Source: Gemmatimonas sp.
GTDB lineage: Bacteria; Gemmatimonadota; Gemmatimonadetes; Gemmatimonadales; Gemmatimonadaceae
DNA length: 63,782 nucleotides
Assembly: GCA_011390805.1 (NCBI GenBank)
Contig: JAABRT010000014.1
Location: 1-63,782, forward strand
Direction of reading: 5' to 3'
Notes under the pieces: model-generated
The model's database searches: none
What the model was told of the DNA's origin: nothing
Seen by the model: the letters and a program-made list of their open reading frames with translations, nothing else
Shown: piece after piece, positions 17,131 to 26,931 of the stretch
Layout: every line of letters begins with the position of its first letter
Numbering within the stretch: position 1 is the first letter of the stretch
Translations under genes and position numbers: made by a program

Positions 17131-19274
17131 TGGGCACTACCATGCGCACCCGGCTTCCGGGCCGTGATGAATCGTTGGTTCAGTTGGGTGTCAGATCGGA
17201 CAAGTTTGATTTTCTGGTCGCGTTGGCGGGCAATCCCAACACCGGCAAGTCAACAGTGTTCAACAACCTCACTGGCTTGCGTCAGCACACCGGCAACTGG
17301 CCGGGCAAAACCGTCACGCGCGCCGAGGGTTTGTTCACGGCCGGTGGTGATCGCTTCAAGATCGTGGACCTTCCCGGTACGTACTCGCTGCAGGCGGCGA
17401 GCACCGACGAGGAAGTCGCGCGCGACATGCTGCTCTTTGGTCACCCCGATGTCACGGTGGTGGTGATTGATGCCACGCGCCTTGAGCGCAACCTGAATCT
17501 CGCGTTGCAAGTGCTGGAGATTACGCCACGTGTTGTGGTGTGTCTGAATCTGATGGACGAGGCACGACGCATCGGGGTAGGCATTGATCCGGCCGCGCTT
17601 GAACGTGAACTCGGCGTGCCTGTTGTTGCCGCGTCGGCGCGTCGTGACGAGGGCATGGATGCGCTGCGCGAAGCCATTCGTTCCGTTGCCCGTGGTGAAC
17701 GTGTGCCGCAGCCGGTGCGCGTTCCGGCGTTCACACCGGAGGTTGAGCCTCTGGTGGCGGAAGTCGAGCAGGCGGTTCGCGACGCGCAGCCTGAACGAGA
17801 CAATGCACGATGGATTGCTTTGCGGTTGCTCAACGCCGACGATCGTGTTGAAGCGACGGTGCCGCCCGGTCCGCTCGAGGTGGCAAGTGCGGTGCGTTGG
17901 CGTATGCCGCCTGATTTTCACGACCGAATTACCGCTGGAATATTCGCAGCCGCCGAAGGCATCGCGTCGCGTGTGCATCTCAAGGGTGTGCAGAAGGCAC
18001 GGTTCGATCTTGATCGCGCGCTCGACCGCTGGCTGACCAGTCCGGTGACTGGTTTTCCGCTTATGGTGTTGATGTTGGCGGTCGTGTTCTGGCTGACGAT
18101 TGCCGGTGCGAACGTACCGTCGTCCATGTTGGCCACATTGCTGGTGGACAACGTGCATCCCATGCTGCGCGGATTCGCCGAGGGCATTGGTTTGCCGTGG
18201 TGGATAATCGGTCTCACGATTGACGGCGTGTATCTGGCCACGGCCTGGGTGATCGCGGTGATGTTGCCACCGATGGCAATCTTTTTTCCGCTGTTCACGC
18301 TGCTCGAAGACTTCGGGTATCTGCCGCGTGTGGCGTTCAATCTTGACGGACTGTTTCGCCGGGTTGGTGCGCATGGCAAGCAGGCGCTCACGATGTGCAT
18401 GGGCTTTGGTTGCAATGCCGCGGGTGTGGTGGCTACGCGTGTGATTGATTCTCCGCGTGAGCGACTGGTGGCGATCATCACCAACAACTTTTCGCTGTGC
18501 AACGGACGTTGGCCCACGCAGATATTGATGGCGTCCATCTTTGTTGGCGCGCTCGTTCCTACAGCGTTTGCCGGACTGGTGTCGGCCACGGCTGTAGTGG
18601 CGGTCACGCTGATAGGCGTGGGCATGATGTTCTTTGCGTCGTGGTTGCTCACGCACACCGTCCTTCGCGGTGAGGCCACCAGTTTTTCACTTGAGCTGCC
18701 GCCGTACCGTCCGCCGCGTGTGTGGCAAACGCTGTACACGTCGCTCATTGACCGCACGCTGATTGTGCTGTGGCGGGCGGTGGTGTTTGCCGCACCGGCC
18801 GGCGCCGTGATCTGGCTGATTGCCAACGTGAATCTTGGTGGCGACAGCGTCGCAGCTCACCTGATTAACGGACTTGATCCGGTGGCGCTGTTTCTGGGGC
18901 TGAATGGTGTGATTCTGCTCGCCTACGTGGTGGCCATTCCCGCCAACGAGATTGTCATCCCCACGATCCTGATGCTGACCGTGCTGGTAGGCGGCACACC
19001 GGAGATGGGCGCGGGTGCGGGGGTGATGTTTGAGATGGACGCGACATCGATTGGCGAGCTGTTGCGTGCCAACGGCTGGACTACACTCACGGCGGTGAGT
19101 CTGATGCTCTTCTCGCTGCTGCACAATCCGTGTTCAACCACCATCTACACGATTTACCGCGAAACGCGCAGTGTGCGATGGACCACCGTGGCCACGATGC
19201 TGCCGCTGGTGATGGGTTTTGTGCTCTGCTTTTTGCTGGCGCAGGTTTGGCGGTTGGTGGCGGGCGTGTCGTAA
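17130..19274 (+). CDS. feoB: FeoB ferrous iron transporter
   Basis: A 714-residue protein with an N-terminal G domain (G1 GNPNTGKST, G3 DLPGTYS, G4 NLMD), a helical linker, and a membrane domain with both Gate regions (CMGFGCNAAGVVATRVID and the second around PANEIVIPTILM). It imports Fe2+ across the inner membrane under GTPase control. Length and order are normal for the family. TGATG overlap with the preceding regulator-FeoA gene indicates translational coupling, which fits FeoA acting on FeoB. No feoC follows. Confidence 0.97.
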   Translation: MGTTMRTRLPGRDESLVQLGVRSDKFDFLVALAGNPNTGKSTVFNNLTGLRQHTGNWPGKTVTRAEGLFTAGGDRFKIVDLPGTYSLQAASTDEEVARDMLLFGHPDVTVVVIDATRLERNLNLALQVLEITPRVVVCLNLMDEARRIGVGIDPAALERELGVPVVAASARRDEGMDALREAIRSVARGERVPQPVRVPAFTPEVEPLVAEVEQAVRDAQPERDNARWIALRLLNADDRVEATVPPGPLEVASAVRWRMPPDFHDRITAGIFAAAEGIASRVHLKGVQKARFDLDRALDRWLTSPVTGFPLMVLMLAVVFWLTIAGANVPSSMLATLLVDNVHPMLRGFAEGIGLPWWIIGLTIDGVYLATAWVIAVMLPPMAIFFPLFTLLEDFGYLPRVAFNLDGLFRRVGAHGKQALTMCMGFGCNAAGVVATRVIDSPRERLVAIITNNFSLCNGRWPTQILMASIFVGALVPTAFAGLVSATAVVAVTLIGVGMMFFASWLLTHTVLRGEATSFSLELPPYRPPRVWQTLYTSLIDRTLIVLWRAVVFAAPAGAVIWLIANVNLGGDSVAAHLINGLDPVALFLGLNGVILLAYVVAIPANEIVIPTILMLTVLVGGTPEMGAGAGVMFEMDATSIGELLRANGWTTLTAVSLMLFSLLHNPCSTTIYTIYRETRSVRWTTVATMLPLVMGFVLCFLLAQVWRLVAGVS

Positions 19275-19504
19275 CGCCGTTGAACGGTTGAAGCCCGACA
19301 ATAGTCACGGCAGAGAAACAGATCCTCAAACCGCAGCGCCTCGGCCCGGGCTCGTCCATGTGAAAGAAAAAGCCTATATACAGCATCGAAAGTTTGACAT
19401 GCCGGGTCAGCCGCTCTGTACGTGATCGCTCCTATGTTGCGCTATGCCCGTTTGACGCGCGATTGCAGTGCGCCGCGAGCTCTTCACCGACAACAGGAGT
19501 GTGC

Positions 19505-20113
19505 ATGCGTTTTGTCCGGAAGTCGTTTTTCGTTCGCCCACGCCACAGCGTGCTGAGAGTCCTGGTTGTGGTCCCCACGCTTGTTCTGGCGCTGGTGGCG
19601 TCATCCGCTCACGCGCAGCGGGGCACGAACCGGGCGCCGTTCACGCCGCGCATTGCCTTTGTGAATGTGCAACAGCTGTTGGACTCTGTCCCTGGGCGCA
19701 GTGCAGTAGCGTCAGGATTTGCTGATGAGCTGCGTCTGGCCGAAACCCGCGTTCGGCTGGCGGCTGATTCGATGCAGCGTGCAGTTGAGGCGTTTGCGCA
19801 GCAACAACAGAATCTGAGTCCAACGCAGCGTGAGGTGGTGACGCTGAGCCTGCGAGCGCGCGAACTACAGCTCGAAGACATGGTACAGCGACTAAATATT
19901 TCTGTGATGGAGCGCCGTGAGGCACTGCAAGCTCCACTCGAGGCGTGTGTCAGACGCGCCATGCAAACAGTGCAAGAGCGTGATGGCTGGCACGCGATTG
20001 TCGACTGGACCGCGCTCGGTTCACTTTTTGTGCTCTCGCCGGAAGCTGATATCACATCACGTGTGCTCGAGGTGCTCCGACGATTGGGATCGGAGCCTTG
20101 CCTGTCTGAGTGA
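19505..20113 (+). CDS. OmpH/Skp-like periplasmic protein
   Basis: A 202-residue protein from the ATG at 19505, preceded by AGGAG. A signal peptide (about residues 1-37, ending SSAHAQ) leads to PRIAFVNVQQLLDSVPGRSAV, the conserved opening of OmpH/Skp chaperones. A long Gln/Arg/Glu-rich coiled-coil arm follows (about residues 75-150) and the body domain ends with DITSRVLEVLRRL. Skp-type proteins hold outer-membrane proteins during periplasmic transit. It is monocistronic; the 230-bp upstream gap contains a TTGACA at 19394-19399. Confidence 0.8.
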   Translation: MRFVRKSFFVRPRHSVLRVLVVVPTLVLALVASSAHAQRGTNRAPFTPRIAFVNVQQLLDSVPGRSAVASGFADELRLAETRVRLAADSMQRAVEAFAQQQQNLSPTQREVVTLSLRARELQLEDMVQRLNISVMERREALQAPLEACVRRAMQTVQERDGWHAIVDWTALGSLFVLSPEADITSRVLEVLRRLGSEPCLSE

Positions 20114-20167
20114 CGACGGGTTCGCTCACGGCGCAGCCAGACAGTCCCCCAAACCAAACGCGTATTT

Positions 20168-20872
20168 ATGGATGCCAACAAACTCTTGCAACAGTTTCTC
20201 GGTCCTTCCGCAGGCAACCACTCGTCACAAGCTGGTGCTGCGACCAAACAACCGCTCGGCGGTGTGAGCCTCGGCAGTTTTGGCGGAGGCGCGGTTGTCG
20301 GCGGGCTGCTGGGAATGATGCTCGGTGGCAAAAAAATGAAGAAGATGTCCAAGGGCGTGATCGGCTACGGCGGGGCTGCAGCGGCCGGTGCGCTCGCGTA
20401 CAAGGCCTACACAAACTGGCAGCAGGGAAAAGCGGCGGCCACCGCACCGGTCGCGAGCGAAGCCGACTACGACCAGGTGGAGCGCAGCTTCGTGCCCGAG
20501 GCCAACCCGGCAGCTAACGGAATGCCATTTCAGCTGGCGCTCATCCAGGCCATGATCGGCGCCGCCAAAGCGGATGGGCATATTGACGCCGTGGAGCAAC
20601 GCGCACTGTTCGAAAAAGTTGAACAGATGGGCCTGGACGCGGAGAGTAAGGCGTTTGTATTCGACGCTATCAATCGGCCTGCCGATATCACTGCGATTGC
20701 TGCGTCAGCACGTGGTATTGAGCAGGCCACTGAGCTGTATCTCGTGTCCCGCGCGGCCATTGATGTGGATGAGCCAAGCGAGCGGGCCTATCTGGCGGCG
20801 CTGAGCCATCGATTGAATCTGCCGACCGACCTCGTGGCGCATCTTGATCGTCAGATCGAAGGCTCGCGGTGA
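20168..20872 (+). CDS. DUF533 (YebE/TerB-like) inner-membrane associated protein
   Basis: A 234-residue protein. The first 100 residues hold a Gly-rich hydrophobic region (GGGAVVGGLLGMMLGG) and a second (YGGAAAAGALAYKAY). The C-terminal part (about 118-230) is the tellurite-resistance-TerB-like helical fold with LALIQAMIGAAKADGHIDAVEQ and the acidic loop DVDEPSERAYLAALSHRL. The function of DUF533 is unknown. It follows the OmpH-like gene by 54 bases on the same strand and may be cotranscribed. Confidence 0.85.
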   Translation: MDANKLLQQFLGPSAGNHSSQAGAATKQPLGGVSLGSFGGGAVVGGLLGMMLGGKKMKKMSKGVIGYGGAAAAGALAYKAYTNWQQGKAAATAPVASEADYDQVERSFVPEANPAANGMPFQLALIQAMIGAAKADGHIDAVEQRALFEKVEQMGLDAESKAFVFDAINRPADITAIAASARGIEQATELYLVSRAAIDVDEPSERAYLAALSHRLNLPTDLVAHLDRQIEGSR

Positions 20873-20954
20873 GTTTCGCGGAACGGGCGTGATGTTGTGC
20901 AGGACCGTTGTAAAACGCGCGTGCGCCGCCGTTGGAGATGTAAAGTGTTACCGC

Positions 20955-21386
20955 CTACGCGACACGCTCTTGATCATCATACTGTCCCTGCAGCGCGCGA
21001 TACTCACCCTTTAACACGCGCCTCGCTTCTGCCGACGCCATGTACAGGATGGCCGTGGGAAAGAAGAGAATGAACGCAACGGCGAGCCAGTGCAATGCAC
21101 TCTGCGGCGTTTGCTGGAGTACGAAGTCCTTCACGTACATGCTGATCAGCGCGCCGGAAACGACAATGGCAGCAGCGCAGGCTGTAAGCCTGGCACGATC
21201 ACTGGTACTCGTATACCAGCGCGCCAGTGGCGGGATGCCGAAGGTACCCGCGAGGCTGACGGCCAGCCAGATGCTCGCGCCTTTGACCAGGTAGCTCCGG
21301 AGATCAAAGACGTAGTACAGCAGCACTACCACCACCAAGCCGAACGCGTAAAAAAGAAGCTGCGCCCTGATTCGTTTACTCAGCAT
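20955..21386 (-). CDS. Small four-helix membrane protein, unknown function
   Basis: A 143-residue protein with about four membrane helices (residues about 9-25, 35-52, 64-82 and 97-116) and a charged C-terminal tail (EARRVLKGEYRALQGQYDDQ). No family is recognised. It is convergent with the DUF533 gene and divergent from ackA. Confidence 0.6.
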   Translation of the reverse strand: MLSKRIRAQLLFYAFGLVVVVLLYYVFDLRSYLVKGASIWLAVSLAGTFGIPPLARWYTSTSDRARLTACAAAIVVSGALISMYVKDFVLQQTPQSALHWLAVAFILFFPTAILYMASAEARRVLKGEYRALQGQYDDQERVA

Positions 21387-21403
21387 TCGCGACCGCGCTC
21401 ACT

Positions 21404-21422
21404 TGAAAAGGGCCCCGTTTCA
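21404..21422. promoter_or_regulatory. Near-perfect 19-bp palindrome upstream of ackA
   Basis: TGAAA and TTTCA arms surround a GGGCCC core; only one pair besides the centre fails to match. It lies between the divergent membrane-protein gene and ackA, 62 bp before the ackA ATG. It is a candidate repressor or activator site; no family can be named. Confidence 0.35.
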
Positions 21423-21483
21423 CGGCTAGCATTTGACATGCCACCAACAATCGAAGAATGAAGTCGCGCACGGCGCACGTCAA

Positions 21484-22743
21484 ATGAACGTGCTCGTTTT
21501 GAACGCCGGTTCGGCCACGCTCAAGTTTCAGGTGGTGCGCACCGACGACAGCGCGATTGCCGCCGACACCGACGTCAAGCTTGCACGTGGCCAGATTGAG
21601 CGCATTGGCGGCGAGGCCGTGATTACGGTGCGCGGTGAAGACGGCGTGTTGTCACGGCACAGTGCGGCGTTGCGCGATATGGCGGCGGCGGTGGAATGGC
21701 TGGTGGAGTGGATCACCTCCCGCGACAGTGCCACCTCGCTCACCTCGCGCGCTGAACTGCACGCCGTTGGACATCGTGTGGTGCACGGAGGCGAGCAGTT
21801 CTCCAAGTCGGTACGCATCACGCCCGACGTGGCGTTTGCCATTGAGCAGATGATTGAACTGGCACCTCTGCACAACCCGCACAACCTGGCGGGCATTCGT
21901 GCAGCACAGCGCGCTTTGGGCGACGGTGTACCGCAGGTGGCCGTGTTCGATACCGCGTTTCATCAGACGCTTGAAGAGCACGCGTATTTGTACGCCATCC
22001 CGTATCCGCTCTACCGCCGACACAAGGTGCGGCGCTACGGTTTTCACGGCACGTCGCACCGCTCGGTGGCGTACCGTTGGCGTCGTATCTCAGGCTCGGA
22101 CAAAGCTGATGTTCGTGTGATCACACTGCACCTGGGCAACGGTTGTTCGGCGTGTGCAATTGTGGGTGGCGAATCGATGGATACATCGATGGGCTTCACA
22201 CCGCTCGAAGGGTTGGTCATGGGCACACGCTCCGGCGACATCGACCCGGCAGTGCTTGACTTCATTGCGAGCAAAGAAGGGCTCACAATGCATCAGGTTG
22301 AGTCGCTGCTAAACTCACAGTCGGGACTGCTTGGTGTGTCAGGCCTCACCAACGACATGCGCGACCTGCTGGCTGAAGCGCGCGAGCACAATGACCGCCG
22401 CGCGACGCTGGCCATTGAGATGTTCTGCTATCGCGCGCGCAAATACATCGGGGCATATCTCGCTGCAATGGGCGGTGCAGATGCGGTGTTGTTTGCGGGT
22501 GGCATTGGTGAGAACGCGCCGGAGATCCGTGCAAAAATCTGCGACGGCCTGCAGTGGGCGGGCTTGCACGTTGATGCGGCCGCGAACGCAGCACTGCACG
22601 GTGGGAATGAAGGGCGTTTCAGCAGTGAGGACTCAACGTTGCAGGCGTGGGTGGTTCCAACTGACGAAGAGTTGCTGATTGCCCGCGATACCTATCGGGT
22701 GGTGGGGCACAGAGAAACTGATGCGTCTGCCTTGAGCTCATGA
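21484..22743 (+). CDS. ackA: Acetate kinase
   Basis: A 419-residue protein of normal length. The family blocks are all present: [12 protein letters not shown] at the start, [60 protein letters not shown] and [14 protein letters not shown]. It interconverts acetate plus ATP and acetyl phosphate. The ATG at 21484 is chosen because it starts [10 protein letters not shown]. No phosphotransacetylase gene is adjacent, which is unusual. The stop overlaps the start of a transporter gene by four bases. Confidence 0.96.
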   Translation: MNVLVLNAGSATLKFQVVRTDDSAIAADTDVKLARGQIERIGGEAVITVRGEDGVLSRHSAALRDMAAAVEWLVEWITSRDSATSLTSRAELHAVGHRVVHGGEQFSKSVRITPDVAFAIEQMIELAPLHNPHNLAGIRAAQRALGDGVPQVAVFDTAFHQTLEEHAYLYAIPYPLYRRHKVRRYGFHGTSHRSVAYRWRRISGSDKADVRVITLHLGNGCSACAIVGGESMDTSMGFTPLEGLVMGTRSGDIDPAVLDFIASKEGLTMHQVESLLNSQSGLLGVSGLTNDMRDLLAEAREHNDRRATLAIEMFCYRARKYIGAYLAAMGGADAVLFAGGIGENAPEIRAKICDGLQWAGLHVDAAANAALHGGNEGRFSSEDSTLQAWVVPTDEELLIARDTYRVVGHRETDASALSS

Positions 22744-24035
22744 CGCTGGACCGCTCGCCGCGCGCGATTTTTGTATTCTGGTTTCCACTGGCCCTGCAGT
22801 GGATCATGATGGCGCTGGAAGTCCCGTTTCTGGCCGCAGTGGTCAGTCGGCTTGCCGATCCCGCGTATAATCTGGCGGCATTCGGCGTGGCGTATGCGTT
22901 TGCGATTCTGGTTGAGTCGCCGGTGATCATGCTGATGAGCGCCTCTACGGCGCTCGTGTCCGACGCTGACAGTTACCGACGACTGCAGCGATTTGCGTGG
23001 ATGCTCAATCTTGGCGCGACATCGCTGCTGCTGTTTGTGCTCGTCCCGCCGGTGTACGATGTGCTGATGCGTGCAGGCGTAGGTCTACCCGATCCGGTGG
23101 CCGAGCGCGCGTACGGTGCGCTGTGGTTGCTGCTGCCGTGGCCGGCTGCAATTGGCTACCGTCGATTTCTGCATGGTGTGCTGATCCGGTCGGGGCGTAC
23201 CCGTCTGGTGGCATATGGCACCGGCACGCGCCTTATCACCATGGGAGCAACGGCCACGTTGCTCTCCACTACCGGTATTCCCGGGGTGTGGGTCGCAGCC
23301 GCCTCGCTTTCGGCGGGTGTTGTGGTGGAGGCGCTCATGGCGATGACCATGGCCAGAGGCGCGGTGCAGGAACTCAAGCAGCACGTCCCGTCTGCTTCGA
23401 GCGTGCCGCTGCGCTACGGGGGGATTGCGCGCTTTTATTATCCGCTCGCGCTCACTTCGTTTATTGGACTCACCACCAAGCCGCTGCTCACGTTTTTCAT
23501 GGGGCGTGCACCGGAGCCTGTTGAGTCGCTGGCGCTGTTTCCTGTCGTGGTAGCGCTCGTGTTTCTGTTCGGCTCCCTTGGTTTGTCGTTTCAGGAAGCG
23601 GCTATAGCATTGGTGGGGCGCAACCTCGAGTACGCGCGCGAACTCGGACGGTTCGCGACGGGCTTGGCACTGACAGCATCGGGAGTGCTGGCAGCGATAG
23701 CGTTCACGCCGCTGGCCGGGGCGTGGTATGGGACCGTATCGGGATTGCCACCACAGCTGGTTGCACTGGCGGTGACGCCCACACGTATTGCGGTGCTCAT
23801 GCCGCTGCTCTCTGTCGCGCTGGCCATGCAGCGCGCGCTTCTGGTTCAGGCCAGAAACACGCGTCCGATCACGTTGGCCACAGCGCTTGAAGTGGGTGGC
23901 ATGGCCCTCATCTTTCCCGCCCTGGCGTGGGGATTTGATGTGATCGGCGTAACCGCTGCGCTGGCGGCGCAAGTGGGAGGGCGCGCGCTTGGTGTGAGCT
24001 TTCTGCTGTGGCAGGCGCGCGCGCTCCGGGCTTGA
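22740..24035 (+). CDS. MATE/MOP-superfamily-like transporter (possibly ANKH-like)
   Basis: A 431-residue protein with about twelve hydrophobic segments arranged as two similar halves; the second begins [24 protein letters not shown]. The fold matches MOP flippases, and the pattern resembles bacterial homologues of the progressive-ankylosis protein more than classical drug-Na+ MATE pumps. The substrate is unknown. Coupling to ackA by an ATGA overlap raises the possibility of an organic-anion or phosphate-compound exporter; that is inference. Confidence 0.7.
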   Translation: MTLDRSPRAIFVFWFPLALQWIMMALEVPFLAAVVSRLADPAYNLAAFGVAYAFAILVESPVIMLMSASTALVSDADSYRRLQRFAWMLNLGATSLLLFVLVPPVYDVLMRAGVGLPDPVAERAYGALWLLLPWPAAIGYRRFLHGVLIRSGRTRLVAYGTGTRLITMGATATLLSTTGIPGVWVAAASLSAGVVVEALMAMTMARGAVQELKQHVPSASSVPLRYGGIARFYYPLALTSFIGLTTKPLLTFFMGRAPEPVESLALFPVVVALVFLFGSLGLSFQEAAIALVGRNLEYARELGRFATGLALTASGVLAAIAFTPLAGAWYGTVSGLPPQLVALAVTPTRIAVLMPLLSVALAMQRALLVQARNTRPITLATALEVGGMALIFPALAWGFDVIGVTAALAAQVGGRALGVSFLLWQARALRA

Positions 24036-24042
24036 ACAGCAC

Positions 24043-25743
24043 TCAGTACGCCAGTCCGTACGCTTCGCGTCGTGGATCGGCACCTGTACGACGCGCTTTG
24101 GACACCGGATCAATAAAGATCACCTGCACGCCGCCCAATGTGGCCGTCCATCCGGCAACGGCGTCTACGCGATGTCCGCGTGCACGCAGTTCATCCATCA
24201 CCTCTGATGCAACACGATCTTCAATCTGCGAGCGCACGCCGCTGTTGTGAATAAAGCGGGGTGCTTCAACAGCCTGCTGCGGAGTCATGCCAAAGGTGAA
24301 GATGTTGTGATAGACCTGCGTTAAAAACTGCGGCTGTCCGTGTCCGCCGGGCGTACCAATCGTCATGCGCAGCCCGCCGCCGTCAGTTACGATCATTGGC
24401 GTGAGCGTATGGAACGGACGCTTGCCCGGCGCGATGATGTTTGGATGACGCGGGTTCAGTTCAAAACCGCCGCCGCGGTTGTGCAGCACGACACCTGTCT
24501 GCGGCTCCACCAGCCCCGAGCCAAAACTTGAAAACAGGCTCTGAATCCAACTCACCGCGTTGCCATCTTTGTCCACGACCATGAGATACACGGTGTCGCC
24601 GTCACCACTCGCGGGATCACTTTCCACTGTCTCACCAAAACCGTGCGTCACTGCGGCCGCTGCTGTTTCAGTGACGAGTGCCGCGCGCGTACGCAGATAT
24701 TCACGATTGAGCAGCCCGTCTACCGGTACCTGCGCCATGCGCGGATCGGCTACCCAGCGATCGCGATCGCTGAAAGCCAGCCGCTTTGTTTCAATGAGCG
24801 TGTGCAGGTACTCCGCTGAGTTGTGCTTGAGCGACGCCAGATCAAACGACTCGGCCAGTGCCAGCTGCTGCAGCTGCACGAGTCCCTGACTGTTGGGTGG
24901 CATGGCGTGCACGCGACGACCGCCTGCGTAGTCCATTGTAATCGGGTCCACCCACTCCACTTTGTGCGCGGCAAAGTCGGAGGCGCGCAGATAGCCACCC
25001 TCTGCTTCTACAAATCGGGCTAGTGTCCCGGCGATGGGACCGTTGTAAAACGCGTCTGCGCCGCCACGCGCGATTGAGGTGAGCGTACCCGCGAGCGCTT
25101 TATTCGTGAGTAGCGAACCCACCGGTGGCAGGGAGCCACCGGGAGCAAAGATCGCCTGACCGCCTTCGTTCAGGCGACGCACACTCGAACCAATGTCGCG
25201 CTGCAGCGTTGTAGTTACCGCCCAACCGTTCGCAGCCAGATTGATGGCCGGCTGCAGTGCTTCGGCCAGCGAAATCGTACCGTAGCGCTCAAGCGCTGCT
25301 TCCCACGCCGCCACCGCGCCCGGCACGGTGATTGTCGCTGCACCGTTGCTGGGCATTGAAGTGAGTCCACGCTCCGCGAAAAACGCCGGCGTGGCGAGCG
25401 CACCGGCGCGTCCGCTGCCGTTGAGCGCTGTTACCGTGCCACTGTCGTTCCGGTAGAAGAGCCCAAAGGCATCACCGCCCACGCCGTTCATATGCGGTCG
25501 CACCACGGCCAGCACGCCCGCCACTGTGACGGCCGCGTCCACTGCGTTTCCACCACGTCGCAGCACCTCGTAGCCGGCGGCGGTAGCCAGCGGATGGTCA
25601 GAGACAACGGCCGCTTCGCGCCCTGAGACATCAGGACGGTTTTGGGGTTGCCACGGTTGGGCGAGGGCGGGGCACGGTGCCACCGCCGCCATACTGAACA
25701 GGGCGACAGCTATGTACGTGAGGCAAGAGCGCAATAAAGTCAT
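24043..25743 (-). CDS. ggt: Gamma-glutamyltransferase, exported
   Basis: A 566-residue precursor with a signal peptide (about residues 1-28, ending PALAQ). Family blocks: DHPLATAAGYEVLRRGGNAVDAA at the start, then the autoprocessing site in GDGDTVYLMVVDKDGNAVSW, whose Thr becomes the nucleophile of the small subunit. NRGGGFELNPRHPN, the oxyanion/substrate-loop region and GTPGGHGQPQF follow. It cleaves gamma-glutamyl bonds (for example in glutathione) in the periplasm. The ATG at 25743 follows a purine-rich site; the upstream in-frame ATG gives an Arg/Cys-rich extension without a signal. Confidence 0.94.
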   Translation of the reverse strand: MTLLRSCLTYIAVALFSMAAVAPCPALAQPWQPQNRPDVSGREAAVVSDHPLATAAGYEVLRRGGNAVDAAVTVAGVLAVVRPHMNGVGGDAFGLFYRNDSGTVTALNGSGRAGALATPAFFAERGLTSMPSNGAATITVPGAVAAWEAALERYGTISLAEALQPAINLAANGWAVTTTLQRDIGSSVRRLNEGGQAIFAPGGSLPPVGSLLTNKALAGTLTSIARGGADAFYNGPIAGTLARFVEAEGGYLRASDFAAHKVEWVDPITMDYAGGRRVHAMPPNSQGLVQLQQLALAESFDLASLKHNSAEYLHTLIETKRLAFSDRDRWVADPRMAQVPVDGLLNREYLRTRAALVTETAAAAVTHGFGETVESDPASGDGDTVYLMVVDKDGNAVSWIQSLFSSFGSGLVEPQTGVVLHNRGGGFELNPRHPNIIAPGKRPFHTLTPMIVTDGGGLRMTIGTPGGHGQPQFLTQVYHNIFTFGMTPQQAVEAPRFIHNSGVRSQIEDRVASEVMDELRARGHRVDAVAGWTATLGGVQVIFIDPVSKARRTGADPRREAYGLAY

Positions 25744-25911
25744 CTGATCTCCTGAGGGGCGGACAGTTTCACTCCACAAGCTTCGCGCGAGACCGCGCGC
25801 GCAGCAAGCTCGCACGCATGCGGTGGCGAAAAATGCAATATCTCCGGTTGCGTGCTATCGTTGCGCCTTATTGTGCGTGATCCTGTTTTCCCCGGTCCGT
25901 GGGAGTGAGGT

Positions 25912-26931
25912 GTGAGTAGAAGTCCACGCAAAAAACTGTGGTTCGCGGTACTTGTGTTGTGTGCGGTCGTGATTGTCATGGGACCGCGTGCGCAGGTGAG
26001 CATGCCTGCAGGCGAGCGTGGTGCGGGAACGTTGACGGTGACCGAGTCCCCCTGGCCTGACGACTTGCCGTCCTTGCCCGCGTGGCTCGCAACCCATGAA
26101 TCCTCGCTCGGTGTTACCGACAGTGCCGTGGCTGCACGCGTAGTGTTTGCCACGGACAGTTTGCCCGCGCGTACCCAATGGAGTGTGGTGTATCTGCACG
26201 GATTCTCAGCCACAAGACAGGAAACCGCACCGCTCGCCGAGCAAGTTGCGCTGGGGCTCAATGCCAACCTGTTTGAAGCGCGCTTACGCGGACACGGGCT
26301 ACCCGGTGATTCGCTGGCGGCCGTGACGGCCGAAGACTGGCTGCGTGATGCGCAGTTCGCGCTCGACGCCGGCCGCAGACTTGGGGACTCCGTGCTGGTG
26401 ATCGGCACTTCAACGGGCGGCACGCTCGGCGCATGGTTGTCTACGCTTCCGCGCGAGCAACGTGCGGGACTCGCCGCGCTTGTGCTCATCTCTCCGAACT
26501 TCGGCCCCAAGGACAAAGGCGCTGCGGTGCTCACGTGGCCGTGGGCTGAGAAGATACTGCCTCTGTTCATGCCGTACCGCGAATGGATGCCGCGCAATGA
26601 AGAGCAAGCACGCTTCTGGACAACCCGTTATCCCTCGCGCGCACTGTTCCCCATGCAAGCGCTGGTGGAACATGTGCGCGATCGTGAACTCGAAGGCTAC
26701 AACACGCCAACCCTCGTGTTCTACAATCCGGATGACAACGTGGTGAATGCCGAACGCATTGCAACATGGCTGGCTGATCTCGCGGTGAGCACGAGCGCGC
26801 GGGTGCAACAGGTCCGCATTACACCAGCCGTTGGCGAAGACGCCCATGTGCTCGCGGGTCGCATTGTCTCCCCGGGTCGGACGGCATCAATGCGTGACAG
26901 CATCATCGCGTTTGTGCGTAATCGCTTGTGA
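25912..26931 (+). CDS. Membrane-anchored or secreted alpha/beta hydrolase
   Basis: A 339-residue protein starting at GTG. Residues 8-24 are a hydrophobic anchor or signal. The hydrolase core has YLHGFSATRQET (oxyanion region), the nucleophile elbow VIGTSTGGTLG, YNPDDNVVNAE near the acid residue, and DAHVLAGR giving the likely catalytic His. This resembles carboxylesterase/monoacylglycerol-lipase-type enzymes. The substrate is unknown. Its last 29 bases overlap the 3' end of the convergent DUF892 gene. Confidence 0.85.
   Translation: MSRSPRKKLWFAVLVLCAVVIVMGPRAQVSMPAGERGAGTLTVTESPWPDDLPSLPAWLATHESSLGVTDSAVAARVVFATDSLPARTQWSVVYLHGFSATRQETAPLAEQVALGLNANLFEARLRGHGLPGDSLAAVTAEDWLRDAQFALDAGRRLGDSVLVIGTSTGGTLGAWLSTLPREQRAGLAALVLISPNFGPKDKGAAVLTWPWAEKILPLFMPYREWMPRNEEQARFWTTRYPSRALFPMQALVEHVRDRELEGYNTPTLVFYNPDDNVVNAERIATWLADLAVSTSARVQQVRITPAVGEDAHVLAGRIVSPGRTASMRDSIIAFVRNRL

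Noticed and set aside
17250-18656. 468-codon minus-strand open frame opposite feoB
   Set aside because: Arg/His-rich and featureless; feoB on the plus strand is unmistakable.
19361-19422. Strong sigma70-type promoter before the OmpH-like gene
   Set aside because: TTGACA is present at 19394-19399, but the best -10 at 16-18 bases spacing is poor, so I mention it only in the gene entry.
23085-24113. 342-codon minus-strand frame opposite the MATE-like transporter
   Set aside because: It is a shadow of the membrane protein, with very high Arg and Gln content and no homology pattern.
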